Assembly (NCBI GenBank): GCA_024760905.1
Contig: CM045733.1
Span: forward strand, 32,199,001-32,263,000
Direction: 5' to 3'
Length of the DNA: 64,000 bases
DNA from: Plotosus lineatus
Taxonomy: Eukaryota; Chordata; Actinopteri; Siluriformes; Plotosidae
The position numbers and the translations under genes are program-made. Below, piece after piece: positions 33,651-44,706 of this stretch. Position 1 is the stretch's first letter. Each line of letters opens with the position of its first letter. The notes under the pieces are model-generated. The model was not told the DNA's origin and did not search any database. It saw nothing but the letters and a program-made list of their open reading frames with translations.

Positions 33651-36600
33651 TTCTTCTTCTTCTTCTTTTCCTTTTAGCTTTTCCCTTCATGGGTTGCCAC
33701 AGCAAACCATCCGCCTCAATCTCACCCTATCCTCTGTAGCTTCTTCTCTTACTCCAACTACCTTCATGTCCTCCTTCACCACATCCATAAATCTTCTCTT
33801 TGGTCTTCCTCTAGGCCTTCTGCCTGGTAGTTCCAACCTCAGCATTCTACTACCAATATACTCACTATCCTTCCTCTGTACATGTCCAAACCATCTCAAT
33901 CTAGCCTCTCTGACTTTGTCTCCAAAACCTCTAACATGTGCTGTCCCTCTAATGTACTCATTCCTGATCCCATCCGTCCTTGTTACTCCCAAAGAGAACC
34001 TCAACATTTTCATCTCTGCTACCGCCAGCTCTGCCTCCTGTCTTTTCACCAGGGACTGTTTCTAAACCATGCAACATCGCTGGCCTCATCACTGTCTTGT
34101 ACACTTTTCCTTCCATTATTGCTGATACCTTCCTATCACACATCACACTGGACACTTTTCTCCAACCTTTCCAACCAGCCTGCACACGCTTCTTCACCTC
34201 TTTTCCACACTCTCCATTGCTCTGGATTATTGAGCCTAAGCACTTAAAAACCTCCACCTTCTTTATCTCTGCTCCCTGTAACCTCACCATTCCTCTTGGG
34301 TCTTTGTCGTTCACACACATGTATTCTGTTTTACTGAGGCTAACCTGCATTCCTCTCCTTTCCAGGGCATACCTCCACCTCTCTAGATTTTCCTGCACTT
34401 GTTCTCTGCTCTCACTGCAGATCATAATGTCATCTGCAAACATCATAGTCCATGGAGATTCTTGTCTAACCTCGTCTGTCAGCCTGTCCATCACCATCGA
34501 AAACAAGAAGGGGCTCAGAGCTGACTCTTGATGCAGTCCAACATCCACTTTAAACTGTTCTGTCACACCGACAGCACACCTCACCACTGTCTTACATTTC
34601 TCATACATGTCCTGCACCACGCTAACATACCTCTCTGCCACTCCAGAGTTTCTCATGCAATACCACAGTTCCTCTCTTGGCACCCTGTCATATACTTTCT
34701 CCAGATCCACAAAGACACAATGTAGCTCCCTCTGATCTTCTCTATACTTCTCTATTAACATCCTCAAGGCAAACACTGCATCTGTGGTGCTCTTTCTTGT
34801 CATGAAACCAAACCATTGTTCGCAAATGCTGACCTCTGCCCTGAGTCTAGCTTCCACAATTCTTTCCCATAACTTTATCGTATGGCTCATCAACTTTATC
34901 CCTCTGTAGTTGCCACAACTCTGCACGTCTCCCTTGTTCTTAAAAATGGGCACCAGCACACTTCTCCTCCATTCCTCTGGCATCCTCTCACTCTCTTAGA
35001 CCCTGTTGAGTGTTCTTGCCAGGAAATCTACTGCTACCTCTCCTAGACACTTCCATACCTCCACCGGTATGTCATCAGGACCAACTGCCTTTCCACTCTT
35101 CATCCTCTTCAATGCCCTCCTCACTTCACCCTTACTAATCTTTGCTACTTTTTGATCCTCAACCGTCACCTCTTCTACTCTTTTTCTCTCTCTCATTTTC
35201 CTCATTCATCAGCCCTCAAAGTACTCTTTCCATCTTCCCAGCACACTTCTGTCATCAGTCAATACATTTCCCACCCTGTCCTTAATCACTCTAACTTGCT
35301 GCACGTCCTTCCCATCTCTATTTCTCTGCTGTGCCAACCTGTATAAATCATTTTCTCCCTCTTTACTTTCCAACCAAGCATACAAGTCATCATACGCCCT
35401 CTGTTTGGCCTTTGACACCGCTACCTTCACCTTACGCTGTGTCTCCCTGTACTCCTGTTTGCTCTCTTCGGTCTTCTCTATGTCCCACTTCTTCTTAGCT
35501 AACCTCTTCTTTTGTACACACTCCTGCACTTCCTCCACCAAGTCTCCTTATCTACTGTTCTTCCAGAGGACACACCAAGAACTCTCCTACTTGTCTTCCT
35601 GATAACATTACCTGTAGTTGTCATCTGGAAGCACTTCCTGACCACCCAAACCCTGTTTCAACTTCTCTTTGAAGACAACATGACACTCTTCCTTTTTCAG
35701 CTTCCACCACTTTGTCTTCTGCTCTGCCTTTGCCTTCTTCACCTTCCACACCATCAGCATCATCCTGCACACCACCATCCTATGCTGTTTGGCTACACTC
35801 TCACCTCTCACTCTCACTTCTTTGCAGTCACTGACTTCCTTCAAATCACATCGCCAACACAAGAAGCTCCTACCTCCACTTTTCAAAGTCACCCTATGCT
35901 CCTGTCTCTTCTGGAAGAAAGTATTCACCACAGCCATTTCCATCCTTTTTGCAAAATCTACCACATCTGTCCTTCTGTGTTCCTGTCCTGGATACCAAAC
36001 CTGCCCATCACTTCCTCATCCCCTCTGTTTCCTACCCCAACATGTTCATTGAAGTCTGCCCCAATGACCACTCTTTCACCTCTGTGGGTACTCTGCATCA
36101 CTTTATCTAACCCACTCCAGAATCTCTCCTTCTCTTCCAACTCACATCCTGCTTGTGGGGCATAAGCACTAACAACATTGAACATCATGCCTTCAATTTT
36201 TAACTTGAGACTCATCACTCTGTCTGACACTCTTTTCACTTCTAGAACATTCCTGACCAACCCTTCCTTCAAGATGACTCCTACTCCATTTCTCTTCCCT
36301 CTTCCCATCCACACCATGAAAAAACAGCTTAAACCCTGCTCCTAAGCTTCTAGCCTTGCTACCTTTCCACCTGGTCTCCTGAACACACAGTATGTCCACC
36401 TTCCTCATCTGCATCATGTCAGCCAGCTCTATCTTTTCCTGTCATAGTTCTGACATTCAAAAGTCCCTACTCTCAGTCCTAGACTCATGCCTTTCCTCTT
36501 CTCTCTCTGCCTACGGACACGCCTCCCACCTCTCCTTCTTCGACCAACAGTAGTCCAATTTCCACCAGCACCCTGTTGGTTAACAGCACTGATGGCGGTC

Positions 36601-36770
36601 ATTGTTAACCCGGGCCTCATCCGGTATGAAATTTGTCTTTACGGTTTGCATTTTGTATTCTGGCAAAAGTTTTATGCCGGATGCTCTTCCTGTTGCAACC
36701 CTCTGAATTCATTCGGCTTGGGACCAACGTGAGGGTGGACACTTTTTTGTGCCCCCCCTAATGGCTGCAT
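33651..36770 (-). mobile_element. Full-length RTE-type LINE, copy #4, degraded
   Basis: 3120 bp from the (TTC)n 3' tail (plus-strand left) to the GC-rich 5' leader (right). The protein is cut into at least eight frames: endonuclease (36193-36417, 35958-36317, 35608-35964), linker (35209-35541, 34996-35205), RT (33958-34983) and C-terminus (33687-34049). It lies inside a candidate TIR element. Confidence 0.9.
33958..34983 (-). pseudogene. RTE#4 reverse transcriptase
   Basis: 341 codons open with NYRGIKLMSHTIKLWERIVE, motif A FVDLEKVYDRVPREELW, motif B GLHQESALSPFLF (the usual Gly after Gln is Glu) and FADDIMICSE. The thumb is present, then a frameshift leads to the C-terminal 120 codons at 33687-34049. 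Confidence 0.88.
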
Positions 36771-36970
36771 ATGTAAGTAATTTGGTTGATACAACAAAAT
36801 GCGTAACACAAATACCAGTAACGCTCTTTTATTGGTCTGTTATTATTCATGTTTTCCACCTCGATGCTAGTAAGCACTTACCATTCCACTCTGCTCATAA
36901 CCATTTTAATAAGAGCCTACCCACTACAATTTTTAAGCGCCTGGGTGTTTATCAAGTCGATAGGGGTAAT

Positions 36971-36994
36971 ATTATTATTATTATTGTTATTATT
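36971..36994. repeat. Short (ATT)n run
   Basis: ATT/GTT run between the candidate TIR element and the next SINE. Confidence 0.8.
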
Positions 36995-36995
36995 G

Positions 36996-37315
36996 TTCGG
37001 GCAGTTTTGACATGATGGTAAGGTGCTGGATTATTGATCCTAAGATTGGGGGTTCAAGCCCCACTGTCAATGGTTGTCAGTGCTGTCGCCCCAGTGCAGG
37101 TAACTGGGTTATCAAAAGCTGGCTATGTGTCTCACTGTCTATGGTGTGAGACATGTAAAAGAACCATTGCTGACTTTTGTCAAATGTAGGCTGCATAGGT
37201 AGGCTTAGTGAGCTGGACAGGGTGTACTCTCCCCTCGCCCAAACTGGATGAGATGGGCACCGGCCTCCACACAACCTTAATTAGGATTAAGTAGTTCATA
37301 AAATGAATGGATGAA
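36996..37315 (+). repeat. SINE family B with L2-like tail
   Basis: Head GATGGTAAGGTGCTGGAT and GGGGGTTCAAGCCCCA (B box), body GGGTTATCAAAAGCTGGC, tail GTACTCTCCCCTCGCCCA and ATTAGGATTAAGTAG, then (AATGG)n. Confidence 0.88.
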
Positions 37316-37339
37316 TTATTATTTTTTTATTATTATCAA

Positions 37340-37362
37340 TCATCATCATCATCATCATCATC
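37340..37362. repeat. (ATC)n microsatellite
   Basis: About seven ATC units. Confidence 0.9.
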
Positions 37363-37697
37363 AAACATAAGGCATGATCTGGTTTGAGGTACGTTGCTTG
37401 CTGTTTGACGAGACTGTGGTTCTTGTGTACACATTAATTGGGTGGACAAGGCTCAAGCCAGGACATTGTTGCTAAGCTTACTAAAGGATGGAAACAAACA
37501 TAACATAGAGTAGAAATGTCTAGTTATTATGAACAATAACTCATATTTTCTGCATGTTTCTTTGGCTAAACACAGGAGCACTCTTAATAACAAACTGATT
37601 AAACAGCCCTGCGAAGATACAATATGTGCGGTCATGTCGATCCAGCCATGTTACATCGCAGTTTATTGTTAATGTCATATTTGTAATGTTTTATTGA
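37363..37697. other. No gene recognised
   Basis: No supported feature. Confidence 0.45.
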
Positions 37698-37709
37698 TTT
37701 ATAAACATT

Positions 37710-38028
37710 CATTCATTCATTTTCTGAACTGCTCAATCCTAATTATGGTCACAGAGAGGCTGGTGCCCATCTCAGCCGACCCTGGGCGATGGCAGAATAC
37801 ACCCTGGACATCTCACCAGGTCACAGTCGGACACGCTGACCGCTATACAGCCTACTCTTGATGAGAGTCAGCAATGGTTCTTTTACATGCCTCCCACCAT
37901 AGAGTGTGAGAGACATGGCTGGCCTTTGACAACCCAGTTAGCTGCACTGACAACCTTGGACAATGGGGCTTGAGGCCCCATCCTTAGAATTGGTAATCCA
38001 CCACCTTCCCACCAGGCCACGACTGCGC
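37710..38028 (-). repeat. SINE family B with L2-like tail, clear TSD
   Basis: Perfect 12-bp TSD TTTATAAACATT at 37698-37709 and 38029-38040. Tail on the plus strand begins (CATT)n TTCTGAACTGCTCAATCC; the head ends at CAGGCCACGACTGCGC. Confidence 0.92.
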
Positions 38029-38064
38029 TTTATAAACATTTAACCTTTATAAATGTCCAACAAA

Positions 38065-38352
38065 TGAATATTCGTTCATTAATTCCCTGAGCAACTTATT
38101 CCTACTATGGTCACAGGAGCCTATCTCAGATTCTGGTGGGGTACACCAACCCAGCATGTCCACCGCAGCCAAAAAGACTAATATGCATATTTGGACTGTA
38201 AAAGGAAACCATGGTACTGGGAAGAAACCTGTGAAAGCACGAGGAGAACCTGTAAACATCACACAGAAGTACCCTTGCCGGGCCCAAAACTCAAACCCAG
38301 AACCTTCTTGCTATGAGGTAGTCATGCTAACTGTTATGCTTCTGTACCACCC
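38065..38352 (-). repeat. Old SINE family A with L2-like tail
   Basis: Plus strand shows ACCTTCTTGCTATGAGG (head), GAGGAGAACCTGTAAACATC (body) and a decayed tail. Strongly diverged. Confidence 0.7.
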
Positions 38353-38556
38353 ACATATAAAAACATGTAGCATAACAAAGTCTAATTACTGGTTAATCTT
38401 TACCAAATTACTTTTGATGGTTAATTTTACAACTTTCAAGATGATACTGATTATTTTTAGATTTTGTAACTGAGTATCTCAATTTCTTGGAACCTGATCC
38501 ACTTTCTTCATGGAACACACAGAATAACAATGCCTGTTAAATAAGTATTTATTTGT

Positions 38557-38900
38557 TCATCAGTTCATTTTCTGTAACCACTTAATCCTAATTAGGGTCG
38601 CAGGGAGGCTGGCGCCCATCCCAGCCGACTCCGCGCGAGGGCAGCGTACACCCTGGACAGCTCGCCAGGCTATTGTAGGGTGGAAACATGCTGACGGCTT
38701 TGCAGCTACTCTTGTCGAAAATCAAGAATGGTTCTTTTACATGAACTTCACACCATAGACAGTAAGCGATATGGCTGATCTTTGATAACCCAGTTAGCTG
38801 CACTGGAGGGGGACAGTGACAATCACTTGTCAGTGGGGCTTGAACCCCCAACCTTAGGATCAGTGATCCAGCACCTATACCACTAAGCCACCACTGCCTT
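38557..38900 (-). repeat. SINE family B with L2-like tail, clear TSD
   Basis: Perfect 13-bp TSD AGTATTTATTTGT at 38544-38556 and 38901-38913. Full head (AACCCCCAACCTTAGGATCA on plus), body and tail. Confidence 0.92.
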
Positions 38901-38913
38901 AGTATTTATTTGT

Positions 38914-39622
38914 GCATATAGTATATGAGGATTTAAAATTAATCTCACTTTATTTAAACAGATAACTATTTTGTGTAGTTCTACACCCTTTACATTCTGT
39001 TGATTGGTGTCATATTTTAATAGTTAGTGAAAAGAAGAAGAAGAAAAAGAAGTGTGACAACATCTGAACAGTTCAGGTGGATTTCAATTTCATCTTAATG
39101 TCAGAAATATTCATTAAATGTGGCAGAGAATCAAAAATGGTGACAGTAATCAGGGATTTCTCCAGTGCATTTTCGCATGAGCTTCTTGATTACTCAAGGG
39201 TGCAATTCCTGGTTGCAGGTTAATTCCTCAACAGTATTCGAAAATACATTTTGACCAAACTGCACACAGTACCACAATTCCTTATTGAAATCTGCCACTG
39301 AGATATCTTCTGCATGCTTGCAGTGCAAAGTTCTGTTACAGAACATGAAAAAATTTGCAATGCAAATAATACAGATTCCATCTTTTTTCTATATACAGTA
39401 TTATTTTTTTCTAAATATTTCTTCTTCTGTTAATTATAATGTGATACCAGGACTTCAAATGCTCACACTGTTCTGCTCTTTCCACTGGTAACATTTACTG
39501 ACCCATCTACTGTCCTTTCTATCCAAAATGCCAGATGGTGACCTATCAGAAAACGCAATTTAAGGGTCAATGATACAAGCATCATGAGTAATAAGGGCAC
39601 CCTGAGTAGCACTCAGCAGATT
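38914..39622. other. No gene recognised
   Basis: AT-rich; no motif recognised. Confidence 0.5.
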
Positions 39623-40117
39623 TCAAGTTTCAAGTTTATTTGTGATATACAGGTAATGTTGGAACATCATTACCTGCACTGAAATTATTGGACACAGAGC
39701 CCCTTCAATATTGCATGCAAGAAATGAGAATTCCACATTTAGATAAAATACAAAGTAAAATAACAAAAACTATATAATAAAGAAATTCAAAATAGATACA
39801 AAAATACAAATACAAAACGACTGAAAAGCAATACCAAGGTGGCTGTAGTGCAGAGGTAGTGGTATGTGCGTGTAAAGAGTGTATAGTGAGTGTCTGAGAG
39901 TACAAAATATTGCGTACAGTATTTCTAGGACAGGGGTCGGCTACCCAAAATGTTCAAAGAGCAGTATTGGACCAAAAAAAAAAAAAAAAATCTGTCTCAA
40001 GCTGCAAAAAAATAAAACCCTCACATAACCTTTATATGTTATGTTATGTAGTTGATTATTGCGCTTTCATCCATACTGAATATTATGCTCAAAAGGCACT
40101 GGGGAGTGTTCAGTGAA

Positions 40118-40355
40118 TGATGATAACTCTTTATTGTCAAAGTACGTTACAGACATGATTTTTTTTTTGTTGTGCTCTGGGCACCTGTCACCACTGTGCA
40201 GCACCAGTTATTGTGTTGTTCTATCCTTTGATGCTGAGCGCCAAGCAGAAATCAACAACTGCCAAATTTTAACATCTTCCGGTATGACGTGACTGTATTC
40301 GAACGCCGACCTTCCAGAGGATAAAGCGAACGCGCTACCAACTGAGCTAAATCCC
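40118..40355 (-). repeat. tRNA-derived SINE (third type)
   Basis: The head at 40281-40355 on the minus strand reads GGGATTTAGCTCAGTTGGTA (A box) and GGCGTTCGAATAC (B box) but does not fold as a proper tRNA (the acceptor and anticodon stems fail). The tail contains TTTGACAATAAAGAGTTATC. So a SINE rather than a tRNA gene. Confidence 0.55.
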
Positions 40356-40689
40356 TGGTATGAAGGCAACAGAGACTGTACGTATATATTATTCTACTAA
40401 CAAAATGAATAAGTAGTCTACAAATGCATAATAAGAATTCATGATTAAATGTTTATTTTCCCGGCAGCACATCCTGGAGAGAACGACACCACATGACTAC
40501 TTTGTTGTACTGTATTTGCTGCTTTAAATTTAATTTCCAGTAATATATTAGTGTATTACATTTTGTTGCATTGATGAACTTATAGAAATTCAATAAAAAA
40601 ATCAGTGGCACATCAGAGTTTACATACCTGCAGAACAGCGCTGTCTGTTCAATGTCAATCACATCACATGACTTATCACAGGTGATTGA

Positions 40690-40935
40690 GTACAAAGATT
40701 GTTTCTCCCTCCTGCTGATTGGTTCCAGATGATGTATACACATCTTTTTTTTCTCCTTTGAGCACAAGTTATCAACGTGATTGCTTGAATTGCGAAGTAA
40801 ATTTTTTAGTGTGTTTTTAATTATTATTTATGCCCTATGATGTCACTCAAATGCCCTACATCATCTCTAGCTTCTGGAAAGGAGCCTAAGTGCTTTATTT
40901 ATTAATAAATATTATCACAGTATAAAATTAAAAAG
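40690..40935. repeat. Direct repeat unit within hAT, left
   Basis: Matches 44210-44460 (GATTGGTTCCAGATGATGTA versus GATTGGTTGCAGATGATGTG; TTAATAAATATTATCACAGT in both). Without RTE#5 the units would be about 350 bp apart. Confidence 0.85.
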
Positions 40936-40993
40936 TTTTTACTTAATCATTACAACATTTTACTACATTAATTTTATACTTCCGAATTAGCGG

Positions 40994-41008
40994 CAAACCC
41001 AGAAGCAC
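40994..41008. repeat. RTE#5 target-site duplication, left copy
   Basis: CAAACCCAGAAGCAC, identical to 44165-44179. Confidence 0.95.
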
Positions 41009-41041
41009 TTCTTCTTCTTCTTTTCCTTTCGGCTGTTCCCT

Positions 41042-41566
41042 TCAGGGGTCGCCACAGCAAATGATCTGCCTCCATCTCTCCCTATCCTCTGCATCTTCTA
41101 CTCTTACTCCAACGACCTTCATGTCCGCCTTCACTGCATCCATAAATCTTCTCTTTGGTCTTCCTCTGGGCCTTTTGCCTGGTAGTTCCAACCTCAGCAT
41201 CCTACGACCAATATACTCACTATCCCTCCTCTGTACATGTCCAAACCATCTCAATCTAGCCTCTCTGACTTTGTCTCCAAAACATCTAACATGTGCTGTC
41301 CCTCTGATGTACTCATTTCTGATCCTATCCATCCTCGTTACTCCCAAAGAGAACCTCAACATTTTCATCTCTGCTACCTCCAACTCTGACTCCTGTCTTT
41401 TCCCCAGGGCCACTGTCTCTAAACCATACAACATTGCTGGCCTCATCACCGTCTTGTACACTTTTCCCTTCATTCTTGCCGATACTCTCCTATCACACAT
41501 CACACGGACACTTTTCTCCATCCATTCCAACCTGCCTGCACGCGCTTCTTCACCTCTTTTCCACAC
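41042..41566 (-). pseudogene. RTE#5 C-terminal region
   Basis: 174 codons: MCDRRVSARMKGKVYKTVMR, RLRWFGHVQRRDSEYIGR, RPRGRPKRRFMDAVK, ending CCGDP. The first 15 or so codons are out of register. Confidence 0.85.
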
Positions 41567-42411
41567 TCTCCATTGCTCTGGATTGTTGAGCCTAAGTACT
41601 TAAAATCCTCCACCTTCTTTATCTCTGCCCCCTGTAACCTCAAAGTTCCTCTTGGGTCCTTGTCGGTCACACACATGTATTCTGTCTTACTAAGACTAAC
41701 CTTCAATCCCCTCCTTTCCAGGGCATACCTCCACCTCTCTAGAATTTCCTCCACTTGGTCTCTGCTCTCACTACAGATCACAATGTCATCTGCAAACATC
41801 ATAGTCCATGGAGATTCTTGTCTAACCTCATCTGTTAGCCTGTCCATCACCATAGCAAACAAGAAGGGGCTGAGAGCTGACCCTTGATGTAGTCCCACCT
41901 CCACCTTGAACTCTTCTGTCACACCGACAGCACACCTCACCACTGTCTTACATCTATCATACATGTCCTGCACCACTCTAACATACTTCTCTGTCACTCC
42001 AGACTTCCTCATACAATACCACAGTTCTTCTCTCGGCACCCTGTCATATGCTTTCTCCAGATCCACAAAGGCACAATGCAGCTCCTTCTGACCTTCTCTG
42101 TACTTCTCTATTAACATCCTCAAAGCAAACACTGCATCTGTGGTGCTCTTTCTTGGCATGAAACCAAACTGTTGTTCACAAATGCTGACCTCTGCCCTTA
42201 GTCTTGCTTCCACTATTCTTTCCCATAGCTTCATTGTATGGCTCATCAACTTTATCCCTCTGTAGTTGCCACAACTCTGTACATCGCCCTTGTTCTTAAA
42301 AATGGGCACAAGCACACTTCTCCTCCATTCCTCTGGCATCTGCTCACTTTCTAAGACCTTGTTGAATATTCTTGTCAGAAAATCTACTGCTACCTCCCTA
42401 GACACTTCCAT
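41500..42411 (-). pseudogene. RTE#5 reverse transcriptase
   Basis: 303 codons: NYRGIKLMSHTMKLWERIVE, motif A FVDLEKAYDRVPREELW, motif B GLHQGSALSPFLF, catalytic FADDIVICSE, then the thumb. All catalytic residues are kept. Confidence 0.9.
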
Positions 42412-43388
42412 ACCTCAACTGGTATGTCATCAGGGCCAACTGCCTTTCCACTCTTCATCCTCTTCAATGCCCTCCTCACTTCTCCCTTACTAATCTTTGC
42501 TACTTCCTGCTCCTCAACGGTCACCCCTTCTACTCTTTTTTCTCTCTCATTTTCCTCATTCATCAGCTCTTCAAAGTACTCTTTCCATCTTCCCAGCACA
42601 CTTCTGTCATCAGTCAATACATTTCCCTCTCTGTCCTTTATCACTCTAACTTGCTGCACGTCTTTCCCATCTCTATTTCTCTGCTGTGCTAACCTGTATA
42701 GATCATTTTCTCCCTCCTTACTGTTCAACCTATCATACAAGTCATCATACGCCCTCTGTTTGGCCTTTGACACTGCTACCTTCGCCTTACGCTGTGTCTC
42801 CCTGTACTCCTGTTTACTCTCTTCGGTCCTCTCAATGTCCCACTTCTTCTTGGCTAACCTCTTCTTTTGTACACACTCCTGCACTTCCTCATTCCACCAC
42901 CAAGTTTCCTTATCTACTTTCCTTCCAGAGGACACACCAAATACTCTCCTCCCGGTCTCCCTGATCACATTGGCTGTGGTTGTCCAGTCCTCTGGAAGCA
43001 CTTCCTGACTACCCAAAGCCTGTTTCAACTCCTCCTTGAAGACAACACGACACTCTTCCTTTTTCAGCTTCCACCACTTTGTCTTCTGCTCTACCTTTGC
43101 CTTTTTCACCTTTCTCACCATCAGTGTCATCCTGCACACCACCATCCTATGCTGTTTGGCAACACTCTCACCCACTACTACTTTGCAGTCACTGACTTCC
43201 TTCAAATTACCTCGCCTACACAAGATGTAGTCTACCTGTGTGCTCTTACCTCCGCTTTCATAAGTCACCCTATGCTTCTGTTTCTTCTGGAAGAAAGTAT
43301 TCACCACAGCCATTTCCATCCTTTTTGCAAAATCGATCAACATCTGTCCTTCTGTGTTCCTGTCCTGGATACCAAACCTGCCCATCAC
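42390..43388 (-). pseudogene. RTE#5 endonuclease C-terminus and linker
   Basis: 332 codons: RFGIQDRNTEGQMLIDFAKR (correct here, unlike copy #1), VDYILCRRGNLKEVSDCKVV, AKQHRMVV, then the charged linker to AVGPDDIPVEVWKCLG. Confidence 0.9.
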
Positions 43389-44035
43389 TTCCTCGTCCCT
43401 CTGTTGCCTGCACCAACATGTCCATTGAAGTCTGCTCCAATGACCACTCTTTCACCTCTGGGGGTACTCTGCATCACTTCATCTAACTCACTCCAGAATC
43501 TCTCCTTCTCTTCTAGCTTACATCCTGCCTGTGGGGCATAAGCACTAACAACATTGACTATCACGCCTTCAATTTCTAACTTGAGACTCATCACTCTGTC
43601 TGACACTCTTTTCACTTCTAGAACATTCCTGACAAACCCCTCCTTCAAGATGACTCCTACTCCATTTCTCTTCCCATCCACACCATTATAAAACAGTTTA
43701 AACCCTGCTCCTAAGCTTTTAGCCTTTCTACCTTTCCACCTTGTCTCCTGAACACACAGTATGTCCACCTTCCTCCTCTGCATCATGTCAGCCAGCTCCC
43801 TATCTTTTCCTTGCATAGTTCCAACATTCAAAGTCCCTACTCTCAGTCCGAGGCTCACGCATTTCCTCTTCTCTCTCTGCCTACGGACACGCCTCCCGCC
43901 TCTCCTTCTTCGACGTCTTCGACCAACAGTAGTCCAATTTCCATCAGCACCCTGTTGGTTGACAGCACTGATGGCGGTCGTTGTTAACCCGGGCCTCGAC
44001 CGATCCGGTATGAATTTTGTTTTGATCATTTGCAT
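43385..44035 (-). pseudogene. RTE#5 endonuclease N-terminal part
   Basis: 216 codons: Arg-rich stretch, TLNVGTM, CVQETRW (catalytic Glu), SAYAPQ, IGADFNGHVGAGN. Frame lost just after, at 43385-43400. Confidence 0.9.
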
Positions 44036-44209
44036 TTTTTAAATGTGGCAGAAGTTTTACGCCGGATGCCCTTCCTGTCGCAACCCTCTGCATTTATCCG
44101 GGCTTGGGACCGGCATAAGGGGGAGAGACACTGGTTAGTGCCCCCCCCGCCTCATGGCTGCATTCAAACCCAGAAGCACGTGGTTCAAATTTAGCCACTG
44201 GCTGAGAGC

Positions 44210-44460
44210 TTTTGTTTCTTCCTCCTGTTGATTGGTTGCAGATGATGTGTACACCTCTTTTTTGTCCTTCGCACACATGTCATCAATGTGACTGCTTGAA
44301 TTGCGAATTCATGGTTTTTTAGTGAGTTTCTAATGATTATTTAAGTCCTATGAAAGAAGAAGAAGAAGAAGAAGAAGATGTCACTCAAATGCCTTGAATC
44401 TTCTCTAGCTTCTGGTAAGGAGCCTCAGTGCTTTATTCATTAATAAATATTATCACAGTA
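44210..44460. repeat. Direct repeat unit within hAT, right
   Basis: Second copy of 40690-40935, differing by substitutions and by the (GAA)n insertion at 44354-44379. Confidence 0.85.
44354..44379. repeat. (GAA)n run inserted in the right repeat unit
   Basis: Present here between CCTATGA and TGTCACTC but absent from the left unit (CCCTATGATGTCACTC). Confidence 0.9.
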
Positions 44461-44477
44461 CAGTTTGGAAATGCAAT

Positions 44478-44666
44478 TCACTTCTTAAATCTATCTTTGC
44501 ACTCCTTTAATTTCTCCAGTAATATGGCAATCACACTTTTTCTCTCAATCCCAACTGGGTGGTTGGCTGCAAATTTAGCATGCCGTTCCTGAAAATGTCT
44601 TTCCAAATTACTCTTTTTGTTATTTGACATCCAGGGAGCCACTAGGGTGGTGCTAAAGAGCTGCAT
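44478..44666 (-). pseudogene. hAT transposase BED-finger remnant
   Basis: 62 codons; KSNLERHFQERHAKFAANHP is the H-x(4)-H half of a BED zinc finger as in hAT transposases. The upstream cysteines are not in this frame. The rest of the transposase is gone. Confidence 0.65.
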
Positions 44667-44706
44667 GTAGCTTGCGTGTCACGGGTTGCTGACCCCTGGT
44701 GTAGTA

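Larger units (their letters stand above)
32992..36970. mobile_element. Candidate TIR DNA transposon enclosing RTE#4
   Basis: The left end reads TCGATGTAATAAGAACCCTA. The right end on the minus strand reads TCGACTTGATAAACACCCAG, about 13 of the first 19 positions alike. Both ends go on with CCC-rich, AATAA-rich sequence, as in some pogo-like families. Removing RTE#4 leaves about 0.85 kb, which includes the acidic frame at 33248-33419. TIR similarity is weak and TSD is not clear because both ends lie in microsatellites. Confidence 0.4.
41009..44164 (-). mobile_element. Full-length RTE-type LINE, copy #5
   Basis: 3156 bp with a perfect 15-bp TSD. The (TTC)n at the left is the 3' tail on the minus strand and the GC-rich leader is at the right. 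The protein needs only about three frameshift corrections between four long overlapping frames, so this copy is also young. It sits between the two duplicated units of the host hAT. Confidence 0.92.
39931..44698 (-). mobile_element. hAT element containing RTE#5
   Basis: Ends CAGGGGTCGGCTACCCAAAA at the left and, on the minus strand from 44698, CAGGGGTCAGCAACCCGTGA: clear hAT-type inverted repeats. Flanking 8-mers TTCTAGGA and GTGTAGTA share 5 of 8, so the TSD is decayed or partly overwritten by the neighbouring Tigger insertion. Inside are a tRNA-like SINE, RTE#5, a tandem duplication of about 260 bp that now flanks RTE#5, and a BED-finger coding remnant near the right end. Confidence 0.8.

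Noticed and set aside
40281..40355. tRNA gene
   Set aside because: A and B boxes are present but the acceptor and anticodon stems do not pair. Better explained as a SINE head.
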